Shown one piece after another: positions 1 to 8,775 of a DNA stretch of 64,000 nucleotides (position 1 is the first letter of the stretch; each line of letters begins with the position of its first letter). A program made the position numbers and the translations under genes. Under the pieces are notes generated by a model. That model was given only the letters and a program-made list of their open reading frames with translations, had not been told where the DNA came from and searched no databases. This DNA comes from Sporosarcina sp. ACRSL (lineage in GTDB: Bacteria > Bacillota > Bacilli > Bacillales_A > Planococcaceae): NCBI RefSeq assembly GCF_022346605.1, contig NZ_JAKRNT010000001.1, positions 310,001 to 374,000 of the forward strand, given 5' to 3'.

Positions 1-203
1 CATTGGATGAAGTAATGAAAACGTTACTGGAATCACTTATTGATGAAGACGATGAAATTGTAACGATCATCTATGGAGAGGACGTTACTGAAGAAGACGC
101 GACTAAGTTAGCAGATTATGTGGAGTCCACATTCGATCATACGGAAGTCGAACTATACAATGGGAAACAACCGCTTTATCCATATATCCTTTCTGTCGAA
201 TAA
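1..203 (+). CDS. fakA: Fatty acid kinase catalytic subunit FakA (YloV), C-terminal fragment
   Basis: Only the last 66 or so codons are inside the window; the gene begins upstream. The fragment ends with the NGKQPLYPYI..SVE tail typical of the YloV/FakA (DhaK-L-like) family, preceded by an acidic stretch. FakA works with a FakB fatty-acid-binding protein to phosphorylate exogenous fatty acids for phospholipid synthesis (family knowledge). Position just before sdaAB-sdaAA-recG matches B. subtilis yloV. A hairpin with a T-run follows the TAA stop, so this transcription unit probably ends here. Confidence 0.85.
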   Translation, partial: LDEVMKTLLESLIDEDDEIVTIIYGEDVTEEDATKLADYVESTFDHTEVELYNGKQPLYPYILSVE

Positions 204-216
204 TGCAAAACAACGA

Positions 217-248
217 CGGTACCCCTTTCACGACAGGGTGCCGTTTTT
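217..248 (+). terminator. Intrinsic terminator after fakA
   Basis: An 8-bp stem CGGTACCC (217-224) pairs with GGGTGCCG (236-243) with one G-U pair, followed by TTTTTCT. It separates fakA from the sdaAB promoter. Confidence 0.8.
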
Positions 249-253
249 CTATT

Positions 254-282
254 TTGTCTTTATGCGTAATTTACTGTAAAAT
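254..282 (+). promoter_or_regulatory. Probable sigma-A promoter of sdaAB-sdaAA-recG
   Basis: TTGTCT (254-259) and TAAAAT (277-282) are separated by 17 bp. It lies just after the fakA terminator and about 40 bp before the sdaAB start. Seen as a motif match only. Confidence 0.55.
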
Positions 283-328
283 GATAGTAAGCGAGAGCGT
301 TCGCTTTTTAAAAAGGGGGTAGTTTGTA

Positions 329-991
329 TTGAAGTACAGATCGGTTTTTGAAATTATCGGTCCCGTTATGATTGGACCCTCATCATCCCATACAGCGGGA
401 GCTGCCCGTATTGGACGAGTAGCTAGGGATTTATTTGGACGTCAACCGGAATGGGCAAGAATCCATCTCTATGGTTCTTTTGCAGAAACATATAAAGGCC
501 ATGGGACGGACGTTGCGATTATCGGGGGATTATTAGATTACGATACATTTGATGAAAGAATTAAAACGGCTTTCGAAGATGCTGCTGCACTTGGCATGAC
601 ATTCGAATTTTTTCCCGAAGAGGAAGAAGCCGATCATCCAAATACAGCAAAAATTGTCATAGGCGACAGTCAAGGGGAAATGGAACTCGTCGGGATTTCA
701 ATCGGTGGTGGAACTATGGAAGTCACTGAGTTGAACGGGTTTCCGCTACGTTTATCAGGCCACTATCCTGCGCTCCTCGTCGTGCATGACGACCGTGCAG
801 GCGTTATCGCGAATGTTTCCAATGCAATTGCTTCTCAAGGCATGAATATTGCCCATATGGAAGTCGGCAGGAAAGAAAAAGGAAAAATGGCGCTTATGGT
901 CATTGAAGTTGACCAAATGTTTGATGAAACGCTTATCAATGAATTGAAATCATTGCCGAATGTTACGCAAGTATCGACTTTGGCGAGTTGA
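329..991 (+). CDS. sdaAB: L-serine dehydratase, iron-sulfur dependent, beta subunit
   Basis: The 220-residue product belongs to the two-subunit bacterial L-serine dehydratase family, which deaminates L-serine to pyruvate and ammonia in the cytoplasm. The N-terminal part shows the serine-dehydratase beta signature around GPSSSHTAGA (residues about 16-26). The C-terminal part (about 148-220) is an ACT domain, with the VVHDDRAGVIANVSNAIA segment. The start is TTG at 329, preceded by AAAAAGGGGG with usable spacing. The stop is 13 bp before the sdaAA ATG, so the two subunits are surely co-translated. Confidence 0.93.
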   Translation: MKYRSVFEIIGPVMIGPSSSHTAGAARIGRVARDLFGRQPEWARIHLYGSFAETYKGHGTDVAIIGGLLDYDTFDERIKTAFEDAAALGMTFEFFPEEEEADHPNTAKIVIGDSQGEMELVGISIGGGTMEVTELNGFPLRLSGHYPALLVVHDDRAGVIANVSNAIASQGMNIAHMEVGRKEKGKMALMVIEVDQMFDETLINELKSLPNVTQVSTLAS

Positions 992-1004
992 GGAGGGAAT
1001 AAGA

Positions 1005-1913
1005 ATGGAAGTTCTATTTGGTACAGTGAAAGAACTTGTCGCATTAGCGGAGGAACAGAACAAACCGATTTCGGAAATTATGATCGAACAGGAAATGCTC
1101 ATTACGAAACGGTCCCGAGAAGAGATCATTGCTCAAATGGATAATAACTTAACTGTTATGGAAAACGCAGTCGAGCAAGGGCTGCAAGGCGTAAAATCCA
1201 CGTCAGGTTTGACAGGCGGAGATGCTGTACTTATCCAAAATTATATTAAATCTGGGAAGTCTTTGTCCGGAGATCTCATTTTGGATGCTGTCAGTAAAGC
1301 AGTCGCTACAAATGAAGTGAATGCGGCGATGGGAATGATTTGTGCAACTCCTACTGCGGGCGCTGCCGGAATTGTACCTGGAACACTTTTCGCTGTAAAG
1401 GACAAATTGAACCCTACGAGAGAACAAATGGTGAATTACTTGTTTACTTCCGGTGCATTCGGTTTTGTTGTGGCGAATAATGCCTCTATTTCAGGCGCTG
1501 CGGGCGGATGTCAGGCGGAAACAGGTTCGGCAGCTTCCATGGCTGCTGCCGCTATCGTTGAAATGGCAGGCGGAACACCACAGCAAAGTGCCGAGGCTTT
1601 TTCAATCGTTATGAAAAACATGCTCGGTCTCGTCTGCGACCCAGTTGCTGGCCTCGTTGAAGTGCCGTGTGTGAAGCGAAACGCAATGGGGGCCGCAAAA
1701 GCTCTAGTCGGAGCGGATATGGCTCTTGCCGGAGTCGTCAGCAGGATTCCGACAGACGAAGTCATTGAAGCGATGCATCGAATCGGACAAAGGATGCCTT
1801 CCTCACTAAGGGAAACAGCAAAAGGTGGCTTAGCCGCAACTCCTACAGGAAAGGCACTTGAAGCCGAGATTTTCGGAAAGGACAAAACGGTTCTTGACTC
1901 CGTCAATTCATGA
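1005..1913 (+). CDS. sdaAA: L-serine dehydratase, iron-sulfur dependent, alpha subunit
   Basis: The 302-residue catalytic subunit partners with SdaAB. Cysteines at about 169, 211 and 222 have the C-x41-C-x10-C spacing expected for ligands of the 4Fe-4S cluster that activates serine. TPTAGAAGIVPG and SGAAGGCQAE are conserved family motifs. I chose ATG 1005, which follows AGGAGGGAAT, over an earlier in-frame codon inside sdaAB. The 3' end overlaps the likely recG start by 20 bp, which suggests translational coupling. No frameshift is needed to explain the overlap. Confidence 0.93.
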   Translation: MEVLFGTVKELVALAEEQNKPISEIMIEQEMLITKRSREEIIAQMDNNLTVMENAVEQGLQGVKSTSGLTGGDAVLIQNYIKSGKSLSGDLILDAVSKAVATNEVNAAMGMICATPTAGAAGIVPGTLFAVKDKLNPTREQMVNYLFTSGAFGFVVANNASISGAAGGCQAETGSAASMAAAAIVEMAGGTPQQSAEAFSIVMKNMLGLVCDPVAGLVEVPCVKRNAMGAAKALVGADMALAGVVSRIPTDEVIEAMHRIGQRMPSSLRETAKGGLAATPTGKALEAEIFGKDKTVLDSVNS

Positions 1914-3942
1914 TTCTGTTTCAACACTAAAAGGTGTAGGGAAGGCATCTGCTGAACAACTTCAAAAGCTGGGAATTGAAACGATTGAAGAGCTCATCAA
2001 TACATTCCCTTATCGTCATGAAGATTTTAGACTGAAAAACTTGGCCGAAACGCCGCATAATGAACGAGTTACGATTGAAGGAAGGGTCGAAAGTGAGCCT
2101 TCCGTTCTTTTTTTAGGGAGAAACAAGTCACGCCTTCAAATTCGATTGCTCGCTGGTAATCATCTTGTCAAAGCAGTATTCTTCAATCAGCATTATTTGA
2201 AAGAGCGTCTCACTATCGGGATGACAGTTACTGTAACAGGTAAATGGGACCGAGGCAGGCAAGTGATCAATGTGAGCAATTTCAGCGAAGGACCAAAAAC
2301 GGATCAAGCGGATTTCGAGCCTGTCTATAGTTTGAAAAACGTGATGTACCAAAAGACCTTTCGAAAATATATGAGGCAGGCGCTCGATCTTTGCAAAGGT
2401 GAAATAGCAGAATCCCTTCCTATTTCATTGCGGGAAGCTTATATGTTGCCATCGATCGACGAAGCGTTGGAAATGGTCCATTTTCCGAAGTCGCCAAATG
2501 ATGTGAAACAAGCACGAAGAAGATTTGTGTATGAGGAATTGTTGAAGTTTCAACTGAAAATGGTTGGTATGAAAAAAATCCGGAAAGAAACAGAAAAGGG
2601 AACTCCGATTCATTATGATCTGGAACGGTTAAAGCAGTTCATCGCATCGCTCCCTTTCGAATTGACGAATGCCCAGAAAAAAGTCGTGAACGAGCTATGT
2701 GCCGAATTGAAAAGTCCGATGAGGATGAACCGGCTGCTTCAAGGGGATGTAGGTTCAGGAAAGACAGTTGTCGCAGCGATTGCACTTTTTGCAGCGATAA
2801 CGGGAGGATTTCAAGGAGCTCTTATGGCGCCTACGGAAATTCTTGCAGAGCAGCATGCCAGTTCCCTATCTGGATGGCTCGGGCCATTTGGAGTGGAAGT
2901 CGCTTTTCTATCTGGATCGACAAAAGGCAAGGCAAGAAGGATCATCATTGAAAAATTACAGAGCGGAAATATCGATTTGCTCATTGGGACGCATGCGTTA
3001 ATACAACCGGATGTCAGCTTTGCAAATTTGGGACTCGTCATTACGGATGAACAACATCGGTTCGGTGTGGAACAACGTCGGGTGTTAAGGGAAAAAGGCT
3101 TGAATCCAGATGTTCTTTTCATGACAGCGACACCCATCCCCCGAACTTTAGCAATCACCGCCTTCGGGGAAATGGACGTTTCCATCCTAGATGAAATGCC
3201 GGCGGGACGAAAAAAAGTTGAAACTTATTGGCTGAAAGAAGATTCCTTGTTGCCTGTCTTACGAAAAATGGAGAAAGAGCTGCAGGCTGGAAGACAATCA
3301 TATGTCATTTGTCCGCTGATCGAAGAGTCGGACAAGTTAGATGTGCAAAATGCGGTCGATGTTCATGCCCAGCTCACTCACTATTTTGCTGGGCGGTACA
3401 CGGTCGGTCTCATGCACGGAAGACTTCATGCCGAGGAGAAAGATGCGATCATGAGGGACTTCAGCGAAGGAAAAATCAATTGCCTTGTTTCGACTACCGT
3501 CGTTGAAGTCGGAGTGAATGTTCCGAATGCCACATTCATGCTCATTTATGATGCAACCCGTTTCGGACTCGCTCAACTTCACCAATTACGGGGTAGAGTC
3601 GGTCGGGGAGCGGACCAATCGTATTGCGTACTTCTCGCGGACCCGAAAAATGAAGAAGGGAAAGAACGGATGCAGTCGATGACAGAGACGAATGACGGAT
3701 TCCTCCTAGCTGAAAAGGACCTTGAGCTAAGAGGCGCTGGCGACTTCTTCGGCAAGAAGCAAAGCGGAATGCCTGAATTCAAGATGGCCGATCTCGTGCA
3801 TGACTACCGCGCATTGGAAACTGCGCGTCAAGATGCCGAAAGAATGCTGTCCTCCGACAGTTTCTGGACCGACCCTGAATACCGGTATTTAAGAGAGGAC
3901 CTAGAGCAATCAGGAGCTCTTTCACAAGAACGTATGGATTAA
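1894..3942 (+). CDS. recG: ATP-dependent DNA helicase RecG
   Basis: RecG is a branch-migrating helicase that remodels stalled forks and Holliday junctions. The N-terminal wedge/OB region (about 1-240) is followed by a superfamily 2 motor with Walker A GDVGSGKT, a DEQH box and the motif TATPIPRTL. A helicase C domain includes QLRGRVGRG and the TRG-like tail. I chose TTG 1894, preceded by GGAAAGGA at 1875-1882, because it gives 682 residues, the length I recall for B. subtilis RecG. The open frame extends further upstream into sdaAA, but that part looks non-homologous. Gene order sdaAA-recG is conserved in Bacillus. Confidence 0.93.
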   Translation: MTPSIHDSVSTLKGVGKASAEQLQKLGIETIEELINTFPYRHEDFRLKNLAETPHNERVTIEGRVESEPSVLFLGRNKSRLQIRLLAGNHLVKAVFFNQHYLKERLTIGMTVTVTGKWDRGRQVINVSNFSEGPKTDQADFEPVYSLKNVMYQKTFRKYMRQALDLCKGEIAESLPISLREAYMLPSIDEALEMVHFPKSPNDVKQARRRFVYEELLKFQLKMVGMKKIRKETEKGTPIHYDLERLKQFIASLPFELTNAQKKVVNELCAELKSPMRMNRLLQGDVGSGKTVVAAIALFAAITGGFQGALMAPTEILAEQHASSLSGWLGPFGVEVAFLSGSTKGKARRIIIEKLQSGNIDLLIGTHALIQPDVSFANLGLVITDEQHRFGVEQRRVLREKGLNPDVLFMTATPIPRTLAITAFGEMDVSILDEMPAGRKKVETYWLKEDSLLPVLRKMEKELQAGRQSYVICPLIEESDKLDVQNAVDVHAQLTHYFAGRYTVGLMHGRLHAEEKDAIMRDFSEGKINCLVSTTVVEVGVNVPNATFMLIYDATRFGLAQLHQLRGRVGRGADQSYCVLLADPKNEEGKERMQSMTETNDGFLLAEKDLELRGAGDFFGKKQSGMPEFKMADLVHDYRALETARQDAERMLSSDSFWTDPEYRYLREDLEQSGALSQERMD

Positions 3943-3970
3943 GAATTTAACCTTTATAATAGGCAGTTGC

Positions 3971-4145
3971 TTTCCGCTTCAGGCGGACGCTTTCCGCGGG
4001 CACCTTATGCTCGTAACGCTGCGCTTTTACTCGCAAAAGCCGTTCTTCGTTACGGTAGGGCCAAGATGTGCTCGCAACGCTTCGCTTTTGCTCGCAAAAG
4101 CCGTTCTTCGTGACGGCTTTCGCAGGAGTTGCCGCCTTCCACTCC
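3971..4145 (-). repeat. GC-rich palindromic repeat, family 1, interrupted copy (minus orientation)
   Basis: The ends are the two arms of the family 1 element seen at 8776, 16523, 18748 and 44208, but in reverse orientation: GGCGGACGCTTTCCGCGGGC at the left and GCAGGAGTTGCCGCCTTCC at the right. The centre is replaced by two copies of a second repeat (family 2, 4005-4117). It fills most of the 328-bp gap between recG and the next gene. No coding frame is convincing. Confidence 0.8.
4005..4117 (-). repeat. Family 2 repeat, two tandem copies inside family 1
   Basis: Two units of about 50 bp (4005-4055 and 4065-4117) share GCTCGNAACGCT, CTCGCAAAAGCCGTTCTTCG and a terminal ACGG. The linker GGGCCAAGATG between them resembles linkers at 34941 and 63014. 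Related units occur at 34950-35000 and, reversed, at 62967-63080. Each unit can form small hairpins, such as GCTTTT/AAAAGC and AAGCCGT/ACGGCTT. Confidence 0.75.
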
Positions 4146-4270
4146 AAGCAACTGTAACGACATAACGAGTAATTATTTGACCATTCATTCAACTGACAGC
4201 CAGATTGGTATATACCATCTTTCAAAATGATTAAGTCGGAATGATAGCAACAAAGCATAGGAGTACTTGA

Positions 4271-4495
4271 ATGGATAATATGAATTTAATGGCAACGGGA
4301 AGTTGGATCGGGCTATTTTCTACTGCTTTACTCATAATCTGTTTTTATTTTACCTTAACTTTTTTCCAACACTTAAAATCAGACGACGAACGTCTTATTA
4401 AACAGTCAAAAATAGCAGCGGTCTTTTGTCTTGCTCTCGGCTTGTCGATACCCGCGTTATACAGTTTTTATATTTATCATCAGATGATGAAGTGA
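4271..4495 (+). CDS. Small two-helix membrane protein, function unknown
   Basis: The 74-residue product has two hydrophobic segments (about 13-32 and 48-67) separated by a charged, lysine-rich loop, so it is probably an integral membrane protein. ATG 4271 follows ATAGGAG (4257-4263) with 7 bp spacing, and a strong hairpin follows the stop. I do not recognise the family. It lies in the accessory patch between recG and fapR, which are adjacent in B. subtilis, and may be strain- or genus-specific. Confidence 0.7.
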   Translation: MDNMNLMATGSWIGLFSTALLIICFYFTLTFFQHLKSDDERLIKQSKIAAVFCLALGLSIPALYSFYIYHQMMK

Positions 4496-4522
4496 AAATG
4501 CTGTATAAATTATTAAGCAAAA

Positions 4523-4566
4523 CGGGCGCAATTGCTAAGTAAGCAGTTGCGCCCGGTTCTTTACTT
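4523..4566. terminator. Bidirectional intrinsic terminator between convergent genes
   Basis: CGGGCGCAATTGCT (4523-4536) pairs with AGCAGTTGCGCCCG (4542-4555), a 14-bp stem with one G-U pair. On the plus strand TTCTTTACTTT follows. On the minus strand TTTTGCTTAATAATTT follows. It serves the small membrane gene and the convergent arr gene. Confidence 0.85.
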
Positions 4567-4601
4567 TAAAACTCATGTCATTGTAATGGTTCATTTACGG
4601 A

Positions 4602-5018
4602 TTAATCGTAAATTATAGCTTTTCCTTGTTCACGTAACTTATTTAAAGATGTACGCATATGATTGATTTCATCCTCGGAATGTCTTTCCCATGAACCTAA
4701 TTCAGCTATTATTTTCAAAGGTGATTTAGATCTATAAGACCGTGTTGGATTTCCTGGAAATCTTTTGTCGGTCAAGTTCGGGTCGTTTTCAAAATCACCT
4801 AATGGCTCTACAATATAAATTCTTTCCTTTGAATCGGTTGTTGCTAATTCAGCGCCCCATTTAGCGGCATCTAATGTTGCGGTAAAATAGATGTAGTTGG
4901 ATTTTTTGTCTTGGTAATTTGATAAATGTTGAGGTTCTAATAAGTCCCCAATTTTTAGTTCTGCTTTTGTACCGTGAAAAAAGGGACCTTGATCTAAGAC
5001 ATCTTTTTTGTTGTTCAT
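4602..5018 (-). CDS. arr: Rifampin ADP-ribosyltransferase (Arr family)
   Basis: The 138-residue product matches the Arr family almost end to end: QGPFFHGTKA near the N-terminus, IYFTAT and WGAELA in the middle, and IYIVEP, DPNLTDKRFPGNPTRSYRS later. By spacing, His15, Tyr44 and Asp79 correspond to the His-Tyr-Asp residues reported for Arr enzymes. Arr transfers ADP-ribose from NAD+ to a rifamycin hydroxyl and so inactivates the drug (family knowledge). It is the only convincing minus-strand gene in the window, looks AT-rich by eye, and sits in an accessory patch, suggesting horizontal gain. ATG 5018 has a GGGGTG ribosome binding site. Confidence 0.92.
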   Translation of the reverse strand: MNNKKDVLDQGPFFHGTKAELKIGDLLEPQHLSNYQDKKSNYIYFTATLDAAKWGAELATTDSKERIYIVEPLGDFENDPNLTDKRFPGNPTRSYRSKSPLKIIAELGSWERHSEDEINHMRTSLNKLREQGKAIIYD

Positions 5019-5052
5019 ATTGAAACACCCCTATATTATTTTTGTGTATTAC

Positions 5053-5058
5053 ATTATA
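5053..5058 (-). promoter_or_regulatory. Possible -10 element of arr
   Basis: Minus-strand TATAAT lies about 35 bp upstream of the arr ATG. I see no good -35 hexamer at 16-18 bp, so the call is weak. Confidence 0.4.
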
Positions 5059-5159
5059 GTATGAGATATAAAAAAGAGTAGCCTATAAAAAAATAATAAA
5101 TACTAGTATAATTAGGTAGAGAGCGTAATATTTTTTCCTTTTTGAATGTCAGGTCCATA

Positions 5160-5285
5160 ATGTGGATTTTTAATCCTCTTTATTCTGCTGCTTCAGATAA
5201 TAAAATTCAAATTCAGTCTATTGGCATCTTTTTGCTGATAGGCATTTTAATTATTATGGATTTATTGAACTTATTACTCAACTGA
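5160..5285 (+). CDS. Possible 41-residue single-span membrane peptide
   Basis: An ATG-started frame encodes a short peptide whose C-terminal half is one hydrophobic helix (about residues 21-41, rich in Ile and Leu). The ribosome binding site is weak (AGGTCC at 5151-5156), and no promoter or terminator is clearly its own. It could be a real small membrane peptide, a remnant of a longer gene, or chance. It lies in the 456-bp gap between arr and fapR. Confidence 0.25.
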   Translation: MWIFNPLYSAASDNKIQIQSIGIFLLIGILIIMDLLNLLLN

Positions 5286-5400
5286 ACAAGCATTTCGGAA
5301 CATAATTAGAAGCTGATATGGTAAAAAGGAAAACTCACTTTATTCTATATACTTCTAAACATGCTTCAACATGGTCAGCTTTTCTAGACGTGCCCATTTT

Positions 5401-5430
5401 TTGTAGAAATCAATCATGAACTATGATAAT
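5401..5430 (+). promoter_or_regulatory. Probable promoter of the fapR operon
   Basis: TTGTAG (5401-5406) and GATAAT (5425-5430) have an 18-bp spacer. Transcription would start near 5437, at the edge of the FapR operator. Confidence 0.55.
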
Positions 5431-5438
5431 ATACTGGT

Positions 5439-5457
5439 ATTAGTACCAAGTGCTAAT
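5439..5457 (+). promoter_or_regulatory. FapR operator
   Basis: ATTAGTACCAAGTGCTAAT is an imperfect palindrome matching the known FapR box core (TTAGTAC..GTNCTAA type). It overlaps the predicted transcription start of fapR-plsX-fabD-fabG, consistent with autoregulation. Malonyl-CoA binding to FapR would release it (family knowledge). Confidence 0.85.
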
Positions 5458-5474
5458 CCGGAAGGGTGAAATGA

Positions 5475-6056
5475 TTGAGAGTGCCTAAAAGGGAGAGGCA
5501 GCGCCAGCTTGAAATTAGCCTCCAACAAAATCCTTTTCTTACAGACGAAGAATTATCCAAGCAATTTAACGTTAGCGTCCAGACAATACGGTTAGATCGG
5601 TTGGAATGTGGAATTCCGGAATTGCGAGAACGTTTAAAAACAGTCGCTGAACGAACATTGGATGCAGAGGTGAAATCTCTTCAGTCGGATGAAGTAATCG
5701 GTGAAATCGTTGACATCGAACTGGACAAGAGGGCAATCTCCATATTCGATGTAACGGACGATCATGTTTTCCGAAGGAGCGGAATCGCTCGTGGCCATCA
5801 TTTATTTGCACAAGCGAACTCTTTAGCTGTTGCTGTTCTCGATGATGACCTCGCTTTGACGGTCACATCGTCACTCCATTTCTTGAAGCCTGTCAAATCG
5901 GGTGATCGGGTCATTGCTCGTGCTATTGTAGATAAAGGGCGTTCAACAGACAAACGGACATTTGTCGATGTCACTTCTACAGTCGAAAATGAAACGGTTT
6001 TCACTGGTGAATTCCAAATGTATCACACTACGGACGATAGTAGGAGGAAATTATGA
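5475..6056 (+). CDS. fapR: Transcription factor FapR, malonyl-CoA responsive repressor of lipid synthesis
   Basis: The 193-residue product has an N-terminal DeoR-like helix-turn-helix (about 20-45, [20 protein letters not shown]) and a C-terminal thioesterase-like hotdog domain (about 70-185) that binds malonyl-CoA as effector rather than acting as an enzyme. TTG 5475 is the start supported by the upstream GAAGGGTGA. An overlapping ATG at 5471 is in another frame that stops at once. A FapR box lies 18 bp upstream. The 3' end overlaps the plsX start, so repressor and first enzyme are coupled. Confidence 0.94.
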   Translation: MRVPKRERQRQLEISLQQNPFLTDEELSKQFNVSVQTIRLDRLECGIPELRERLKTVAERTLDAEVKSLQSDEVIGEIVDIELDKRAISIFDVTDDHVFRRSGIARGHHLFAQANSLAVAVLDDDLALTVTSSLHFLKPVKSGDRVIARAIVDKGRSTDKRTFVDVTSTVENETVFTGEFQMYHTTDDSRRKL

Positions 6057-7048
6057 TGATCATTGCATTGGATGGAATGGGCGGGGATCATGCACCGGGT
6101 GAAATTATTGAAGGTGCACTATTGAGTCTATCCGAATTTGAAGATATACATATACATATTTATGGAAATGAAGAAGTGATGGCGCCTTATTTAAAAGGGC
6201 ATGCCAGGTTAAAAGTTGTTCATTGCACAGAAAAGATTGAGCCGGACGACGAGCCGGTCCGTGCAATCAGAAGGAAGAAAGATGCCTCTATGGTAAGGAT
6301 GGCACAAGCTGTGAAAGACGGCAAAGCTGATGCCTGTGTGTCCGCGGGAAATACAGGTGCATTGATGGCGGCAGGACTTTTCATCGTTGGCCGGATTGAG
6401 GGCATTGATCGACCAGCCTTATCACCTACCTTGCCGACAATCGACGGACAAGGTTTCGTATTTTTAGATGTCGGTGCAAACTCAGATGCCAAGCCAATCC
6501 ATTTGCAACAATATGCAATCATGGGAAGCATCTATGCTGAAAAAGTACGTGGCATTCAAAAACCCCGAATCGGTTTATTGAATATCGGAACCGAGGAAGG
6601 CAAAGGGAATGAACTGACAAAGGCGGCATATGATCTCCTTTCAGAAGCACCCGTTCATTTTGTCGGTAATGTCGAATCGAGAGAACTTTTAAACGGAGCG
6701 GCAGATGTTATTGTAACGGACGGCTTTACTGGAAATATGGTTTTGAAAACAATTGAAGGGACGGCCCTCGGGTTTTTCTCAATGTTGAAAGACGTGTATG
6801 GAGCCTCTTTGAAATCCAAACTTTCCGCAGCAATGGTAAAAGACGACCTCCGGGGATTGAAAAAGAAAATGGATTACACAGAATACGGGGGGGCGGGATT
6901 ATTCGGTTTAAACTCTCCCGTAATTAAAGCTCACGGCTCTTCGAATGCCAATGCAATTTTAAATGCAATTAGACAAGCAAGGACGATGGTTGAATTCGAT
7001 GTGTGCGGAACGATTAGAACGACAGTTGGAAAGGTGGAGGCGGAATGA
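6053..7048 (+). CDS. plsX: Phosphate acyltransferase PlsX
   Basis: PlsX converts acyl-ACP and phosphate to acyl-phosphate, the acyl donor for PlsY in phosphatidic acid synthesis, and is peripherally membrane-associated. The 331-residue product has the family N-terminus [15 protein letters not shown], the SAGNTGALM motif and [15 protein letters not shown] 6053 and ATG 6056 are adjacent possible starts after AGGAGGAAATT. It overlaps fapR by 4 bp and fabD by 4 bp, as expected for a tightly coupled operon. Confidence 0.96.
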   Translation: MMIIALDGMGGDHAPGEIIEGALLSLSEFEDIHIHIYGNEEVMAPYLKGHARLKVVHCTEKIEPDDEPVRAIRRKKDASMVRMAQAVKDGKADACVSAGNTGALMAAGLFIVGRIEGIDRPALSPTLPTIDGQGFVFLDVGANSDAKPIHLQQYAIMGSIYAEKVRGIQKPRIGLLNIGTEEGKGNELTKAAYDLLSEAPVHFVGNVESRELLNGAADVIVTDGFTGNMVLKTIEGTALGFFSMLKDVYGASLKSKLSAAMVKDDLRGLKKKMDYTEYGGAGLFGLNSPVIKAHGSSNANAILNAIRQARTMVEFDVCGTIRTTVGKVEAE

Positions 7049-7980
7049 CGAAAATTGCGTTTATTTTTCCGGGGCAAGGCTCACAATCCGTAGGAATGGG
7101 AGAAGAGCTTTTTAACAAAGGCGGAAATTTCCTCGAGCGGGCTGATGAAGTTTTACAATTCGGTTTAAGCCAATTAATTACGGAGGGACCTCAAGAGGAG
7201 CTGACATTGACATACAATGCGCAGCCGGCTTTATTGACTGTCGGCGCGATGATCGCATCAAAACTTGTGGAAGAAGGGGTCACACCTGACTATACAGCTG
7301 GTCATAGCCTTGGTGAATATACTGCACTCGTTGCTTCAGGAGTACTTTCATTCGAAGATGGCGTATCAGTTGTCCATAAGCGAGGCCTTTTTATGAATGA
7401 TGCGGTTCCTGCAGGTGAAGGCGCGATGGCGGCTATCCTTGGATTAGACGGTGAAAAACTGCAAGAAGTGACAGATGCCATAACGGCAAACGGGGATTCG
7501 GTCCAACCGGCAAACTTGAATTGCCCTGGCCAAATTGTCATCTCGGGTACGAAAGCAGGCGTTGAAAAAGCTTGTGTAGAGCTTAAAGAAGCTGGAGCGA
7601 AAAGAGCAATTCCTCTGGATGTGAGTGGACCGTTCCATTCATCTCTTATGAAACCAGCTGCGGAACGTTTGAAAAATGCATTGGACGAAGTGGAAATGAA
7701 AGACGCAACAATCCCAGTCATCGCAAATGTCAATGCAAAGTCAGTTACCGATCGGGAGGAAATCAAGACGCTGCTAGTGGAACAATTGTATTCTCCAGTG
7801 CGTTGGGAAGACTCCGTTCGTGAATTGATTGGGCTTGGAGTTACGCATTTCATTGAATGCGGTCCTGGAAAAGTCCTCAGTGGCCTCGTCAAAAAAATCG
7901 ATAGATCTGTCACAGTGCTTCCTGTTTATGACGAGGAGACATTACAAGCAGTTATCGATGCAGCGAAAGGGTGGGAATAA
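7045..7980 (+). CDS. fabD: Malonyl-CoA:ACP transacylase FabD
   Basis: FabD loads malonyl groups onto ACP for type II fatty acid elongation. The 311-residue product starts with [11 protein letters not shown] and carries the nucleophile motif GHSLGEY with Ser at about residue 88. The catalytic His is in GPFHSSLM near residue 197. ATG 7045 overlaps the plsX stop, and the fabD stop overlaps the fabG ATG. These tight overlaps place it within the fapR operon and hence under FapR control. Confidence 0.96.
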   Translation: MTKIAFIFPGQGSQSVGMGEELFNKGGNFLERADEVLQFGLSQLITEGPQEELTLTYNAQPALLTVGAMIASKLVEEGVTPDYTAGHSLGEYTALVASGVLSFEDGVSVVHKRGLFMNDAVPAGEGAMAAILGLDGEKLQEVTDAITANGDSVQPANLNCPGQIVISGTKAGVEKACVELKEAGAKRAIPLDVSGPFHSSLMKPAAERLKNALDEVEMKDATIPVIANVNAKSVTDREEIKTLLVEQLYSPVRWEDSVRELIGLGVTHFIECGPGKVLSGLVKKIDRSVTVLPVYDEETLQAVIDAAKGWE

Positions 7981-8726
7981 TGGGTAGATTTGAAGGGAAA
8001 ACGGCGATTGTTACAGGTGCCTCAAGAGGAATCGGGCGCGAGATTGCAATCTTGTTAGGCAAAGAAGGTGCCCGTGTAGCAGTCAATTACAGTGGCAGCA
8101 AGGAAAAAGCGGAAGAAGTCGTTGAATTGATTAAACAATCCGGCAGCGACGCTTTTGCCATTCAAGCAAATGTTTCAGATGCAGAACAAGTAAAAGAAAT
8201 GGTCGATTCGACGTTGAAAACGTTCGGTTCAATTGATATGCTCGTAAATAATGCAGGAATTACGCGTGATAATTTATTGATGAGAATGAAGGAAGATGAA
8301 TGGGATGATGTCATGAACATCAACCTGAAAGGTGTCTTCCTCTGCACGAAAGCTGTAACTCGTCAAATGATGAAACAGCGTGCCGGTAAAATCGTCAACC
8401 TTGCATCGATCGTAGGCGTCATAGGTAATCCTGGTCAAGCAAATTATGTCGCTGCAAAAGCTGGCGTCATTGGCTTGACAAAAACGACAGCAAGAGAGCT
8501 TGCTTCAAGGAATATTACCGTGAACGCGGTAGCCCCAGGGTTCATTACAACAGATATGACAGATGCGCTTCCTGAAGATGTCAAAGAGCAAATGTTGGGG
8601 TCTATCCCTTTGGGTAAGCTAGGCTCAGCAGAAGACGTAGCCGGCGCAGTGGCGTTCCTACTGTCTGACGATGCAAACTACATTACTGGCCAGACAATTC
8701 ATGTCGATGGCGGAATGGTGATGTAA
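7980..8726 (+). CDS. fabG: 3-oxoacyl-[ACP] reductase FabG
   Basis: FabG performs the first NADPH-dependent reduction in fatty acid elongation. The 248-residue SDR protein shows the cofactor motif [13 protein letters not shown], and the Ser-Tyr-Lys set in NLASIVG and YVAAKAG. ATG 7980 shares its A with the fabD TAA stop and follows AAAGGGTGGG. An in-frame GTG 9 bp upstream is less likely. A family 1 repeat separates it from acpP. Confidence 0.96.
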   Translation: MGRFEGKTAIVTGASRGIGREIAILLGKEGARVAVNYSGSKEKAEEVVELIKQSGSDAFAIQANVSDAEQVKEMVDSTLKTFGSIDMLVNNAGITRDNLLMRMKEDEWDDVMNINLKGVFLCTKAVTRQMMKQRAGKIVNLASIVGVIGNPGQANYVAAKAGVIGLTKTTARELASRNITVNAVAPGFITTDMTDALPEDVKEQMLGSIPLGKLGSAEDVAGAVAFLLSDDANYITGQTIHVDGGMVM

Positions 8727-8775
8727 AAATTATTTACCTTAATATGTTGAAATGAAATCTTGCTATATTGGCAGG

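Noticed and set aside
1858-1893. Longer RecG N-terminus within sdaAA, or a frameshift fusion of the two genes
   Set aside because: Both genes are full length with separate starts. TTG 1894 with GGAAAGGA gives the usual RecG length, so the overlap is ordinary.
7302-7913. Minus-strand frame inside fabD
   Set aside because: It is antisense to the FabD active-site region, with no family match.
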